Shown here in pieces: positions 31,300 to 51,915 of a stretch of 64,000 bases of DNA. The notes beneath the pieces are model-generated. The model did not search any database, had not been told where the DNA came from, and worked only from the letters and a program-made list of their open reading frames with translations. The stretch is taken from the NCBI GenBank assembly GCA_009746045.1, contig RPFO01000084.1, positions 193,501 through 257,500 on the forward strand, read 5' to 3'. The translations under genes were made by a program, and so were the position numbers. This stretch comes from Mesostigma viride. Its lineage: Eukaryota; Streptophyta; Mesostigmatophyceae; Mesostigmatales; Mesostigmataceae. Within the stretch, counting starts at the first letter, position 1. Each line of letters opens with the position of its first letter.

Positions 31300-32699
31300 A
31301 TCAGCGAGCCACGAGCCACGAGGTAGCCATGGCTGGTCAACGGCGGAGCTCATAACTTTCACGTTTGAGCACCGAATTTAGCCGTGAATATCACAATCGA
31401 CGCGTCTTTTTACGACGCACATGCTGATATAATTTTCCGAAGCTACTATGCAATTTACGATGAGCAAACGCCTCTCGACGCAACGCAGCCTGGCGGCTGC
31501 GCTTCGCAATGAAAATACGTCTGCAGCCCCGGCTGCAGCTTCGCCAACCGGCCCAGAAGGCAGCGGCGCCACTAGCCAAGCTCTAGTGGTCGCCCAGCCC
31601 CCTGCTGAGCCCGCCTCGCCAGCAGCGTCGCCAGAACCCAAGCGCAGTCGCCCTGCCGAGCCGAGCTGGGTCGAGATCGAATTTATAGCCGAAGCCCGCC
31701 AGCCCGGCTTCTTGGACAAGTTTACCGATCGAGGAACGCATCCTGGGCTGCGTATTTTTTGGATCACACGCCTCGCTTGTTGAATTGTGCAAGCAGCTCT
31801 TCAACTGAGGTCGCCTCTTTGATCCTCGCCTGAACCGCGTCTCCTCTTTCGACCCCTTTCCCAGCCTCCGCCGCCCCCACCTCCAGGAATACGCTCTCTT
31901 CTCCCTCCTTGGACGCTCCATCTCGGAGCTTTGGCCCCAAAGCCCCTCACCACCACCTTAACCGAAGCCTCCATCCGCTCACTCCTCTAGGAGGCCCTCG
32001 AGGAGCACGTGGCCCCCATCGCAGCAGATGTGGCGGTCATGGGCAGCACGCTGGCTGCCGAGCTCCCCCTCCTCTCCACCGCCACTCTCCACCATCTCCA
32101 CCGCCACCTCCACCCTCCTCGCCTCCTCCACCGCCACCACCTCCACGGCCTCCGACGCCATCACCGCCCAGCTCCGTGACATCGACCAGCGTCTTAAGGA
32201 CAACGCCATCGCTATCGAGGTTCTGCAGAACACCGCTGGCCTCACCGCCCAGGCGGTGAAGGACATTGCCGCCAAGCCAGCCCCGGCTGGCCTGGCCGGC
32301 GATGCTCCTCCCATCACCACAGTGGGCGGACATGCTTAAGCAACATACCACCTCCACCACCTCCGCCGTCGCAGCCCAGCTCAAACGGCAGACGCTTGAC
32401 GTCCGCGAGGAGGCCGAGCTCGCCAAGCGCAGCCTCAACGTCATTGTCAAGAACTTCACCATGGAGGAAGGTGAGACTTCCGAGAAGCTTTTGCGTGCGT
32501 TTGAGAGAGAAATCCTTGGTCGCATGGGCCTTAACGGTGAGATCGAGCTGGCCGCCCACCGCCTTCCCCGCGCGCGGGGTAAGGCAGGGCCGCCCCCGCT
32601 CCTTCTCACCTTTAAGACCCCGGCGGACAAGATTTCTTTTCTCAGACGCTGCAAGCGGCTCGAGAAGACTCTCTTCACCCTTGATGACGACTTGACCCT
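31300..32699 (+). pseudogene. L1-type LINE 5' end and ORF1, frameshifted
   Basis: 31300-31447 is a 5' UTR shared with 41.01-41.15 and 61.57-61.70 kb in reverse. ORF1 probably starts at ATG 31460 (MSKRLSTQRSLAAALRNENT). The frame breaks near 31735, where the better copy reads GFLDTLNPERILV. Pieces continue in other frames through the coiled-coil region, and 32332-32699 restores the RRM-like domain (RSLNVIVKNFTMEEGETSEK, AHRLPRARGKAG). Homology stops at LDDDLTL (32699), where a reversed reverse-transcriptase fragment begins. Confidence 0.75.
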
Positions 32700-33346
32700 G
32701 GTGCGTGTGAGCCTTGTCAATCTCCTGCCACCGCGTCTTGTTCTGCATGGCAGTCCAAAGAAGGGAGAGAGAGTGGATGCGGTATTCAAACTGGGCTGGG
32801 ACCACTAGGCCGGCCAGCAACATCTGTACGTAGTTCGTGACATGTTTCCCTACCCTTTTGGGAATGTCCTTGGGGCCAGGCCAGGTCAGAATGTGCCGCC
32901 CTGGCTGGCTAAGCCGCTGGGGGCCTGCCAGACCAAGGGCGGTGTCGACCTGGCTAGTGCGAGCAAGGTGTCCTACAAATGCTATCCTACGCTGTCTAAT
33001 CTCGTCCGAAAGACGAGGCATGCCCTGATACAAAGACTCTGATGACGGGCGCTTGGAAAACCCTACGTTCAGGACCTGTCGGAGCATCCTGTAAACTGTG
33101 CCGTCTAGCCTAGCTGCCAGTGTGGGTGTGAGTGTCCACGCCTCGGCGCCATACGTGAGCACCGACGTGAGGACGAGGAACTTGAAGAGCATGCGCTTGC
33201 GGTGGTCGCCCAGGCCCTTGGAGCGCCAGTAGGTCGGTGTTGAGCGAACGAAGCCTAGCCCAGGCCAGGCCGATGCGGGTGTCCACATCGTCGGCGGTGT
33301 CAGGGAGCCAGCTCCCTAACAGCTTGAAGCGATCGCGGAACGGGAC
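32700..33346 (-). pseudogene. LINE reverse-transcriptase C-terminal fragment, inverted
   Basis: The minus strand encodes RKRMLFKFLVLTSVLTYGAE and AWTLTPTLAARLDGTVYRML, then IRQRRIAFVGHLARTSQVDT and QPGRHILTWPGPKDIPKRVG, and the tail MQNKTRWQEIDKAHTHQG. It matches 39.4-40.05 kb. Frames change near its upstream end (33270-33346). Orientation is opposite to the ORF1 that adjoins it at 32699/32700. Confidence 0.75.
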
Positions 33347-33356
33347 AGAGCATCGA

Positions 33357-33475
33357 TCTGAGAAGGGGCATATGGCTTTTAATACACTCTTGGCTACTTC
33401 CTGCAGCTAGGTGGGGGAATGTAAACTGCCACCTACTCTGGGTGCACAAAGTGCACCTGCCCACCACCGACTACA
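33357..33475 (-). mobile_element. LINE 3' UTR fragment
   Basis: Short piece related to 3650-3800 (GAGAAGGGGCATATGGCTTT, GGGTGCACAAAGTGCACC). 33476-34254 holds nothing recognised apart from a CCCCCGCAAGATT minisatellite at about 33765-33812. Confidence 0.5.
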
Positions 33476-34256
33476 ATACGCTTCCGCGGACACCTTTTTC
33501 AGCGGGGAAAGTGCCCCCGGGCTTCCGGGGCAAATTCAGCAAGCGCTGCGGAACTTAGATACTAAAATTTCGTTTTTGGTTCGTACCGTACAGCCAATCA
33601 TTTTGCGCCCGGATCAAATTGTGATCTGGGCACTGAACACGAAAATTTCAGCGGAACGTACGAAACACCAACGCAACTACAGAAAATTTTCAGTGACGAA
33701 ACTGTAGTACCGTGTACCAAGCAAAATGTAGTAGGACTTTGCTAAATTCACGTTCGGAATTTTTCCCCGCAAGATTCCCCCGCAAGATTCCCCCGCACGA
33801 TTCCCCCCGCTAGGTTCAGGCTCCAGTCGATGCTCGCCAAATGGCGCAAAAAAAGAAACATATGTTAAAATCAACGGTGCGAATCCTCGTTACCGCTCGG
33901 GTAACATTCTCACTCATTTCGCGTCTCCTACGAACCGTATTGTAGTTGAAGCATCGCTGCTCGAGAGGGAGACGTACTAAGCCATGGCCGACGTAGTAAG
34001 CCATGGCCAGCCTCCCCAAACAGCGTGATGTGCGCCTGTTCATTCTTCCAAGTGTAATTCATGGCGTAGGAAGCTGAGCCTGAAGGCAACAAACAGAAGG
34101 TACATGTCCTGTATTCAACAGTCAGCACATATAGGTGTGTTGATGTGCAACCCTGGAGCTTATCCAGCTTTCACAGGCCATACAACACGCTGCTGGGGCT
34201 CCACTTTAGCGGACCTGTTGGTAAGTATTTCAACCTCTTTCCTTGGCCAGATTATA

Positions 34257-35980
34257 ACTCGTCGTCTGTCCCTGGTCCTAATTTTAGGACTGAGTTCAAC
34301 TCAGTCCTAATTTTAGGACCTAATTTTGAGGTTTTGTAGAAAATTCGCCCCGGTCGGAATATTTGGCAGAAAAATTTTCTCAAAATTTATTCAAATACTA
34401 CTTGAAAAGATCTTTCTTGGACATATTTTTGGGATTTTTTTGGATTTGGTTTGGGCGGCTAACCGTACGGTGAAAGTACAGGTGGTAAGGGTACATTTTC
34501 ACGCGAAACGTGAGTTCCGGAAATGCACGACCTAGCAATGGCGGCTTGCGCCCATGCATGCAGTTTACGTTTTCGGACGATTTTGCGGGCCAAACCCAGG
34601 AAATAGATTTTTTATGTCCTAAAGATGATACAAGTGAATTTTAACCTCGCGGGGATGCGATTTACTGGGTGTCGGCACTGTTCTTGCTGGAAAAATCTGC
34701 GATTAGGCAGGTCGACGGAATGGATTACTACAATTGATTCCCGGATCAAATCGAAGGGTTTATAGGTTTCTTTCTACCTTTTATCATGTATTGTCGTAGA
34801 TTAAGTCTAGTGGCAGTAAAGATTTGATGATTTCGACCACTCTGTCACGTCATGGTTTGTGTGCCGCAAAGTGCCACTTTTGCGGGCACCGCCTCGGCCA
34901 AGGTAACGCCAGCCGTGCCAGGTGAAGCTGGAATATCGCTGCTTCATCGTTTCTTGGTATTCTTACATGAGTTTAAGCTTGCGATGCGCTGTCAGTTTTG
35001 AGTCTTGCTGCTCTTTCTTGACCGTTGCCTGCCCCTCTCTAAAACCATCTTTTTAGATGATCTTACCAGGCATTTGCCTTACCGTAGCGTGGCTGTACAA
35101 GGTTTTAGGTGCTGAATGGGTTAAAACGCTTTCATAGATGTTAGTTATTCTCTTGCTATGTTTATACTGCATGATTGTGTGGTCATGGGCTGCGTCAAGG
35201 GTACTGTCAAGCTTATACGGGCGAGTGAAAAATCTTGGTGATAAACCACTGTCATCATGTGCTGGCCAGCAGGTATCTTGGCCATGTCATGGCAAGGTAA
35301 TACAGTTTTATCCATGTCCATTCTTGTAAAGAACAATTAAATGTGACTAACCTACCCATTATATCGGTGGTTATTACTTATAATACATCCCTTTGTAGCT
35401 ACGTATCCATACGCATTCCCTATATGTATGCATAGGCTTTTACACATACTAAGGTACAATATAACTGCAATATGATGATGCAAGTATGTTTTCCTATTAT
35501 GCCTGAAGGGAAATGGGCTGATTGACATGGTTTGTGGCCACGCTACTATGAAGTATGACCGCACTTACATGCTTGCCAATTGCTAGCATGGCCCAGTCCT
35601 ATGTATAGGACTGGCAGTATTTGGCGTGTTTCAGGCAGTGCCAGTGGCCAAATTGAGTCCAGTTTTTTGCCACAGGTCAAGAACTATATTGTTTACATGC
35701 CTGTATTTTTTTAACATGCATATGGAATTTATTCAATTTTTGCCACTCATGCTTCCACACAAAAATGCAAATTCGCCGACGGTGCCATACATCCATGTAA
35801 TTTTTAGGAGTTTGGGTCAAGTTTTCACTGATGTAGTATTTTTGCCAGCAAGAGGACATCAAATACTCCATAGACCCACGTCTAAGCATCTTGGATGGAC
35901 CCCCCACCTAGTCACTACACACGGTTGAAAAAGGTCAACTCAGTCCTATTATTAGGACTGAGTTGGGACAGACGACGAGT
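34257..35980. mobile_element. TA-flanked DNA element, copy A
   Basis: Ends ACTCGTCGTCTGTCCC and its exact complement, flanked by TA on both sides. Inside each end lie strong hairpins built from GGTCCTAATTTTAGGAC and ACTCAGTCCTA..TAGGACTG. No transposase is seen; 100-codon frames are not conserved. It matches 56003-57721 in reverse over the interior. TA duplications suggest a Tc1/mariner-like or related mechanism, which is an inference. Confidence 0.75.
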
Positions 35981-37640
35981 TAATGCACCATGTTTATCAA
36001 TGATGGGCGGCGTGTTCTGATCTGGGGCTGGGAGGCACGAAGAAACCAGGGGGGAGCCCAGGTATGTGAAGTGCGCAGATGTTGTTGCTGCCTTGGGAAA
36101 CCCAGGATTCATTGCCCTTGTTACATTCAGATATGTTGAAGCAGGCTGAGAATTAAGTACTATATACATGGAAGGGGGCTGATTTGTCTTTGATATGGTT
36201 GCTGCCTATGATGATGAATATTGTTGCGGGCACAACAGAGTGCACAATGGGCTTACAGCATTGCGTAAGAGGCATGAATCTCACCAGGACACCTTCTACG
36301 GGCTCACAACAACATCACAATAACGATTACCAAAGTGCTTGCTGCCACACCACTGCCACATCACTCCCCACCACCCCAACACACCTACCACTGTTACGCC
36401 GTTGTTAGCAGTGCCACGATTGCATAGCAATACCAACATTCCTGTCGTTAGCATGGAGGACCACCAGGTGCATCGTGTGCGCATACCCATGTGACAGATA
36501 TTATAGACTCCCACCAGGAGCAACGTCCACCACCATGAGTCTCGCCTGTTGGTGTAACTGCTGGCAGTGTCCCTACAACTCAGTATGGAATCTGCCATTA
36601 ACGATAACGCCAGGCCCTGCACCATTGCTGCCACAATCTGCCATATTGACTTCGCCCATCGCAGCCTTGATCGTGATTGCAGCCACAAGTTCCTGCCGGC
36701 CCTCTTCATCTCTTCTATCGTAGCACCAGAAACTGGGGCCACATTTAGCAGCATCGGCAGCTGACATAGCTGGCACCTGGCACAACAGATAATGCCAGTA
36801 GTATCAAAGAAGGCACCCTACTGCTCACCATTGCTATCAATCACCGGCATGATCAATCTGTCACTACCACTGACTTGCCAGCACCACAGAATATCATGAC
36901 CTGGTGTGTTGCCACGGAAATCTGAATGGAGAGCTTTCACCACAAGCCCACCCCAATGAGTTGGTTTGCACACTACACCACTGTTGGCTGTACCGTGCCA
37001 CCTGCCACATAAATTTCCCTTCCATCATGCAGCAGTAGCAACATAACCTCAAGGCTAGACCATAACGTCTATCTGCATAACGATAGCCTTCATGATCGCT
37101 GCCTCGTGCCACTGGCCATACTACTGCCATCTGCATTACTTTCTACCACATGTGCCACTCTCTTCTGCATCACTAGATCCCACTACTGCTGCCTGACCTG
37201 CCTGCTGCCAGCACCTTCGCTGGCATCTGCTCATGGCATGCCCATGGCCACATCCTCCATCTGCCGTGCATAGCCCATGCTTCACTAGGATTGGTAGTCC
37301 AGGGTGCACGATGAACAACACATAAAAAAATGCCCATGCACCTTTAGAAGATTGTTTGGCATGCGAGCTAGCTGGCTAGTTAATGTGCTAGAGATGTTAG
37401 ATAGCAACTGCAAGCAAATGTAGTGTGCAGCCATGTTTGCTTCGAACCACTATTTGACTTGCCAACTAGTTGCTCTCTCTCAACACGCCCCACCATTGGA
37501 ATGTTGGTAGTTAATACTATTGATGTATCAAAGAGACAACTGTTCATGTATTTCCATGATGAAGTGCATGCCACATGTATGGGTGGAGATAACTGACCAA
37601 GTTGGAGTTCAACCTTACCTCAGCTCGTACTGTTATGGGG
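35981..37640. other. No gene recognised
   Basis: A/C-rich sequence with many CCACCA and TGCCAC words. Open frames on both strands look like composition artefacts. Confidence 0.4.
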
Positions 37641-38949
37641 TATGAACTTGTAAGGAAATATTATATGATGTTGGCTGCTGTCACGTGTCACTGTGACACA
37701 TCGTCATCTGTGGTGTGACTGAGGTAATACTTGGCAATCATGTTCAGCATGCTCTATTTAAATTGCATTAAAAATTTCAGCTCTGTCTGAACTCATTTGC
37801 GCTACCTGTGGTGCATTATATATCCAAATTTTGCGCGAGAGTGACGCGTGACAGCAGAATCATGTAACTAGTTGGTGTTCAATCAAGGTGCAACTTTGCA
37901 GCCAGCCTGCAGATGTTGCAAGTAAAGTGTTTGCTTACTTCCAGCTTAATCTGAGCTCATTTGCACTGTTGGGTGCATTTAATGATCCATAAAATGCTCC
38001 AAATGACCGTATTTGTGACGGTTGACAGCATAATTTCTGGCCATCCCATCTCTATTTCGGGTGCAACTTAGTACTTGAGCTGCATATGTTATATTTAATG
38101 TGTCTGCCCATTTCCAGGTCAAAACGACATTAATTGTGTTGTTTGTGGAATTAATTATGAATAAAACTGGCAATTTCGGCGTTTTTTATGCTTTTGGACG
38201 TCACCATTCTGTGAGCACCAAGTGGCCAACCAAGGTGTGACTTGGCACAGTAAATCTGGGTACCATGGAGAAGCCAGCCACCAAGTTTGACCATCATCCG
38301 AATATTAGTGCAGCTAGGAGGAGTAAGATGGGTGTTTTTTGGCACTTTCAGACCGTTGTGAAATTTCAGCTCTGTCTGAACTCATTTGCGCTACCTGTGG
38401 TGCATTATATATCCAAATTTTGCGCGAGAGTGACGCGTGACAGCAGAATCATGTAACTAGTTGGTGTTCAATCAAGGTGCAACTTTGCAGCCAGCCTGCA
38501 GATGTTGCAAGTAAAGTGTTTGCTTACTTCCAGCTTAATCTGAGCTCATTTGCACTGTTGGGTGCATTTAATGATCCATAAAATGCTCCAAATGACCGTA
38601 TTTGTGACGGTTGACAGCATAATTTCTGGCCATCCCATCTCTATTTCGGGTGCAACTTAGTACTTGAGCTGCATATGTTATATTTAATGTGTCTGCCCAT
38701 TTCCAGGTCAAAACGACATTAATTGTGTTGTTTGTGGAATTAATTATGAATAAAACTGGCAATTTCGGCGTTTTTTATGCTTTTGGACGTCACCATTCTG
38801 TGAGCACCAAGTGGCCAACCAAGGTGTGACTTGGCACAGTAAATCTGGGTACCATGGAGAAGCCAGCCACCAAGTTTGACCATCATCCGAATATTAGTGC
38901 AGCTAGGAGGAGTAAGATGGGTGTTTTTTGGCACTTTCAGACCGTTGTG
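37640..38949. repeat. Satellite with an apparently exact 589-bp tandem duplication
   Basis: 37772-38360 and 38361-38949 appear identical. Each unit contains three diverged sub-repeats of about 165-250 bp starting near TTTCAGCTCTG, CTTCCAGCTTAATCTGAG and TTTCCAGGTCAAAACG, and 37640-37771 looks like an earlier partial sub-repeat. The arrangement is a small higher-order repeat. Confidence 0.85.
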
Positions 38950-38988
38950 GTTGCGTCGAAGAAAGACGTTTGCTCGTCATATATTGCG

Positions 38989-39230
38989 TAATAATTAATT
39001 AATTAATTAATAGACACGTGACTGCGTCACGTGAGCATAAGTCCTCAGTGGGAGGGGAACATGGGATGGAATGGATGGTATAAGCTATCTAGGTCCTAGT
39101 TACAGGGGTGTGGGCACCGCGGCCCGAATCGCTATGAATGCCATACTTGGTCACACGCGGAGCCCCCACAGGCTTGGGGGTGGTCTCCTTCATTACTACT
39201 TGCCATCTATCCTTGCACACTATTAAAATT
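38989..39230 (-). mobile_element. LINE 3' end, TGACTGCGTCACG subfamily
   Basis: (AATT)n tail at 38990-39011, then GACACGTGACTGCGTCACGT and AAGTCCTCAGTGGGAGGGGA. Close to the copy at 24.25-24.45 kb. Confidence 0.65.
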
Positions 39231-39355
39231 AAAATTAAATTAAATTATAACATGCCTCCGTGGGGAGGTCATGTAGCACATATTCCATGATGTATGGGGT
39301 GGAGGAAGCCGCGTGATCGAACTATCCTAACTCTATCTAGAAAAGCCTAACTACA

Positions 39356-40799
39356 CTACTCATCAAAACGCCTCCTCCGCTTGGGGGGAGGTGGCTTGCC
39401 CACAGGGTCGGGCGTGTGCGCCTTGACAATCTTCTTCCACCGCGTCTTGTCCTGCATGGCAGTCCAAAGACGGGAGAGAGAGTGGATGCGGTGCTCAAAC
39501 TGGGCTGGGACCACTAGGTCGTCCAGCAACATCTGAACGTAGGTGGTGACAGGTTTCCCTACCCTTTTGGGAATGTCCGCGGGGCCAGGCCAGGTCAGAA
39601 TATGCCGCCCTGGCTGGCCAAGCCGCTGGGGGCCGGCCAGACCAAGGGTGGTGTCGACCTGGCTGGTGCGGGCAAGGTGTCGATCCTACAAATGCTATCC
39701 TACGCTGCCTAATCTCGGCCGAAACACGAGGCATGCCATGATACAAAGACTCTGATGACGGACGCTCGGAAAAACCTACGTTAAGGACCTGCCGGAGCAT
39801 CCTGTAAACTGTGCCGTCGAGCCGAGCTGCCAGTTTGGGTGGGAGGGTCCACGCCTCGGCGCCATACGTGAGCACCGTGAGGACGAGGACCTTGAAGAGC
39901 ATGCGTTTGCGGTGCCCGTCCAGGCCCTTCGAGCGCCAGTAAGGTGTGAGCGAACGGAGCTTGGCCCAGGCGAGGGCGATGCGGGTGTCCACATCGTCGG
40001 CGGTGTCAGGAAGCCAGCACCCCAACAGCTTGAAGCGGTCGCGGAACGGGACCTCCGTCCCGTCGAGCAGGCGCGGCAGCGGTGGTTTACTGGATGCCCC
40101 TATCACCATCGCCTCAGTCTTGACACTAATCTCCAACCCCACCGCCCGCGCCTCCAGGCCCAGGCAGTCCAGCCAGGTCTGAATGTGCTCGGGGCTCTCG
40201 ATGAGGGTGGTATCATCCGCATAAATCAGGTCGGCAAGGCGGTACCCAGGTCTAACCCCGCCGTGCTCTTTCACGTTAAGGATGTCCAAGCCTGGCTCGA
40301 ACCCCTTAAGAGCAGTAAAGCGCGCACGTGCCCGGCGCATGACGTGATCCACGACAATAATGAACAGGTATGGGGACAGGACACAACCTTGCCACACCCC
40401 GTGGTGAAGGGGGAATGGTGGAGTGGTGCCCTCCGCAGTCCGCACTACTGCCTGTGAGCCCTCATACAGTCGGCGAATGGCAGCAATAAACGCAGGTGGT
40501 ACCTGATCCAGAGCTAGGATGGCCCAAAGAGCCTCCCAGAGAACCGTGTCAAAGGCCTTGATGTAGTCAACAAAAATGAAGACCAGCGGCAAACTGTCAG
40601 GGGGAAGTCGACGCACCTCCTCCATCAACCGGCGCGCGACAAACACAGCCATGACAGTGTTACGACCACGACGGAAACCCATCTGAGACTCACCCAGGTG
40701 TGGGTCCAGCGCGGCGCGGAGCCTGTGCAGCACATTCTGTTGTTGCACACTATCTGCCTCCATATTACAGACAAACCAGGAGGCTGCCCGGGGGTGAGC
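39356..40799 (-). pseudogene. LINE ORF2 reverse transcriptase, truncated and frameshifted
   Basis: The enzyme copies LINE RNA into DNA at the target site. From the first Met (40763) the motifs are: A, VFIFVDYIKAFDTV (about residues 61-74); B, HGVWQGCVLSPYLF (121-134); C, YADDT (181-185); then the thumb region with LTYGAEAWTLPPKLAARL. The catalytic aspartates are present. The usual R in GxRQGCxLSP is W. The N-terminal endonuclease and finger region are missing. Near 39680 an extra four bases (compared with 32.96 kb) shift the frame; the tail continues in another frame as QPGRHILTWPGPADIPKRVG and ends VGKPPPPKRRRRFDE at TAG 39356-39358. It is inactive as it stands. Confidence 0.88.
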
Positions 40800-40809
40800 C
40801 CGTCACGTC

Positions 40810-40995
40810 TAGTGTAGCACATGTCCATGCCGAGTCTATCACGAAATGTCCACGGGTGGCGGCCCTGCCGCGCGTGGCCGGGGGCACGCCAGGTAGGACA
40901 TATCGCCCAGGCTGGGCGGGCTTGGTGCCAGCTAGTCTATCTGAGGTATCTACCTGATCTGTGCGAGCCAGGTGCCCGGCTAGGCCCAGGCGGAT
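40810..40995 (-). pseudogene. Second RT C-terminal fragment
   Basis: The minus strand reads LGLAGHLARTDQVDTSDRL and QPGRYVLPGVPPATRG, a diverged version of the region at 39.6 kb (AFVGHLARTSQVDTALGLAG). It lies upstream of the RT gene it should follow, which indicates that two LINE copies were joined. Confidence 0.6.
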
Positions 40996-41247
40996 TGCGT
41001 ATGTAATAGCTTCGGAAAATTATATCAGCATGTGCGTCGTAGAAAGACGCGTCGATTGTGATATTCATGGCTAAATTCGGTGCTCAAACGTGAAAGTTAT
41101 GAGCTCCGCCGTCAGCCATGGCTACCTCGTGGCTCGTGGCTCGAGTGCACGCATGGCTCGAGTGGCACATATGCCAGTTGGTTAAGGCGCTAGCAAATGG
41201 CCACAATGAGCCATGGCTGAAAATGCCATCACATAGAAGAGGCTATT

Positions 41248-42060
41248 AATTAATTAATTAATTAGGAACATAACTCCGTTGGGAGTATATGTAGCACATA
41301 GCCCAGAGAAGGGGCATATGGCCTATAACACATTCTAAGCTACTTCCTGCAAGGGTGGGAATGTAGACAACACTTGCTCTAGGTGCACCAGGGCACCTGC
41401 GTCCCCATGGTCTATCACGCTATGCCCAGCTAAGGGGGAGCATGCCATGTGGGGGAAGATTATCATGGCTATACAAGAGCTAGGGCATGGCTTCTCAGCA
41501 GAGAGTGACTCCCTGCATGGGCACTGCATAATTAAATAAAGCTAGGCATCATCTGGAGTGTGGCACATCATAGGCACACAAGTACATGACTAAAACTGAA
41601 GAGGCTATGCTGAGCTATAATATGCTTAATGCCAAGACGTGCAATGATGCCTAAGCTGTCCCATTCCAATTGCCCCCATCTAGACAACTAGCTTGCTCTA
41701 TCCCGGGGGAGCCCTGGGGGGCTTCCACAGTTTGTTGTTGACATAAAGGTCCCCGCCCCGCCAGTACACTTGGGGCTTCTCGGGGCTGGACTTGCGGCGT
41801 ATGAAGTCGGGCCACTGGTCGCGGCGTTGCTGCTGCTGGGCTGGCGTCAGGTCGTCGTCAATCGACCAGGGGGTGCGCGCCCGCTTCTTGCTGCGAGAGA
41901 GGAACCGAACTTGGGCAGCGATGTCGCTGAAGGTGAGGACCACTGGTGGGGGCCCAGCCTTGTCCCGTGGATGGGGCAGGCAGTAGGCGTTCCTGCAGTG
42001 TCGTACCTAGCAGCTCCATGCGTGCCAAGAGCTCAAGGCGTAACAAAGTGTCTCACAGTG
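41248..42060 (-). mobile_element. LINE 3' UTR and ORF1 C-terminal part
   Basis: Tail (TTAA)n at 41247-41263, 3' UTR 41264-41690, then minus-strand ORF1: LLARMELLGTTLQERLLP, HPRDKAGPPPVVLTFSDIAA and QVYWRGGDLYVNNKLWKP ending at TAG about 41698. No RT between ORF1 and the 3' UTR. The 5' part is lost; a frame change lies near 41950-41990. Confidence 0.7.
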
Positions 42061-42176
42061 TTATCATTAATGGACATCGCAAAGACATGCAGGGAATCCA
42101 TCAAAGACAGCAGAAACAAAAATAACCACCCTGGAACTCCGATGTAGATGGTCGGGCTAGGTGTTTATATTGCTGA

Positions 42177-50584
<8,408 letters not shown>

Positions 50585-51489
50585 TCAGCATGAGGTTTGG
50601 CACCATCGCAAGCATCTTGTACTTCAGCCCATGCTTCTCTTAACCAGTGGCTTCGAAATAGAAACCCGAGTGACCGCGTCATAGGTGCTAGAGGCGAATT
50701 CGCAGCTCCGAAATGATATGCCAACCCCACTCCCGGCCCACAACCGCGGACAGACCTTGCGGCGACAAACAATGGCTAATTTGGTGGACAGCATAGAACG
50801 AAGGCATCAGCATTTGCTGGCTCATAGTCAAGGGGACTAGAATCCCATGTTTTTACTTCTTTTTTACACATGACTATTTGCTCTCTGTTATGTATCCTCT
50901 ATTAAAGCCTATATTTGTACCATTTGCTGGATCATAATCAAGGGGAAGAGAATAGCATGCTTTTACTTTTTTTTTTTTTACGTCTGACGATTTGCTCTCT
51001 GTTTTATGTATCCTCCAAGTCAATGTTTATTACCATGTAAGACATACATAGAGGTGTTCCCGAGAAGGTGGACACTAAACTGTCAGCGCGTCGGTGGCAG
51101 GCCGTCTAACCGTAAGTAATGATGCACCGGTGGGGTAATTATAAGAGTCACCCACGCAAAACTTGTGAACAGCCCAGACTTTAAAATTGTCTGTGGTTCC
51201 GCTCCCGGCTCCAGACTCTAACATTGTCTGTGGTTCCGCTTACAGCACTGTAGATAGCAGCTGATGTGAACAGGCAGACTCAAAAATTAATCTTGCGCCA
51301 CCAATTAGGAAGCCGACGTGTCCGTTCATGCCGTGTTCGCATGCTCATGGTTGTTGTACTGTACTGAAAACTTGTTGTGGCCCTCGGCCACTACAGATCT
51401 CTGCTGCCCTTGGGCGGCGTGGGAAACAACAACAACAACAACAACAACAACTGTAAACTTGTAGATTTTCTGGGTAAATGGGTATTTTA
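50585..51489. promoter_or_regulatory. Upstream region of the channel gene; no gene recognised
   Basis: This would hold the channel promoter. A direct duplication is visible (TTTGCTGG(C/A)TCATA..TCAAGGGG to ATGTATCCTC at about 50811-50900 and 50930-51016), also a TTGTCTGTGGTTCCGCT pair near 51187 and 51225 and an (ACA)n run at 51426-51450. No core promoter motif is convincing. Confidence 0.3.
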
Positions 51490-51915
51490 TATCAAGTAAC
51501 GTGCGTGTTTGCAACTTGCCCGTTGAAACTCTACGGCGGAGCCAATTTTCGGAAGACCCTCACCCTTATGCTTGCAAATTCGGGACAAATTCGGTGGATG
51601 GATGGATGTATGGATGGATTAGGAGGGGTGGCATGCCCGGGCAAAATTTCCTGGAACCGCGGCAGTGTTTTTTTTAAGGTTTTCGTTACTAGTGGCGCTA
51701 GGCCACTTGTGGCGTTTCGAACTATGAAAACTTCAGTTTACTCGGCCAATGTGTGGCTTTAAGCCAATTAAAATTGGGCTTGGCACGGCCACGTGTGGCG
51801 GGCTGGCTTTTTGGTGCAGCAAATGACCCTACCGGCAGCGGGGTCAGCGCGGCGCGGCGCCGTACTGGCATTCCAAGTTCAAAGTAGTTCAGAACAGTAT
51901 GTTTAATTATCTTAA

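Larger units (their letters stand above)
39231..41150 (-). mobile_element. L1-type LINE copy with reverse transcriptase, rearranged
   Basis: Read on the minus strand: 5' UTR (41150-41005), a short RT C-terminal piece (40995-40810), the main RT gene (40799-39356), a 3' UTR and an AATTTAATTT-type tail near 39230. ORF1 and the endonuclease part of ORF2 are absent, so this is a deleted or patched copy. Confidence 0.65.

Noticed and set aside
32314-33288. 324-codon minus-strand frame as a single gene
   Set aside because: It is a fusion by chance: reverse-transcriptase tail in sense down to 32700, then ORF1 read in antisense.
36296-36754. 152-codon minus-strand frame
   Set aside because: Composition follows the CCACCA/TGCCAC-rich sequence; no motif, start context or second copy supports it.
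41165-41200. tRNA-like A box (AGTTGGTTAAGGCGCTAG)
   Set aside because: No B box or cloverleaf follows at the right distance. It might be a SINE relic, but this is not supportable.
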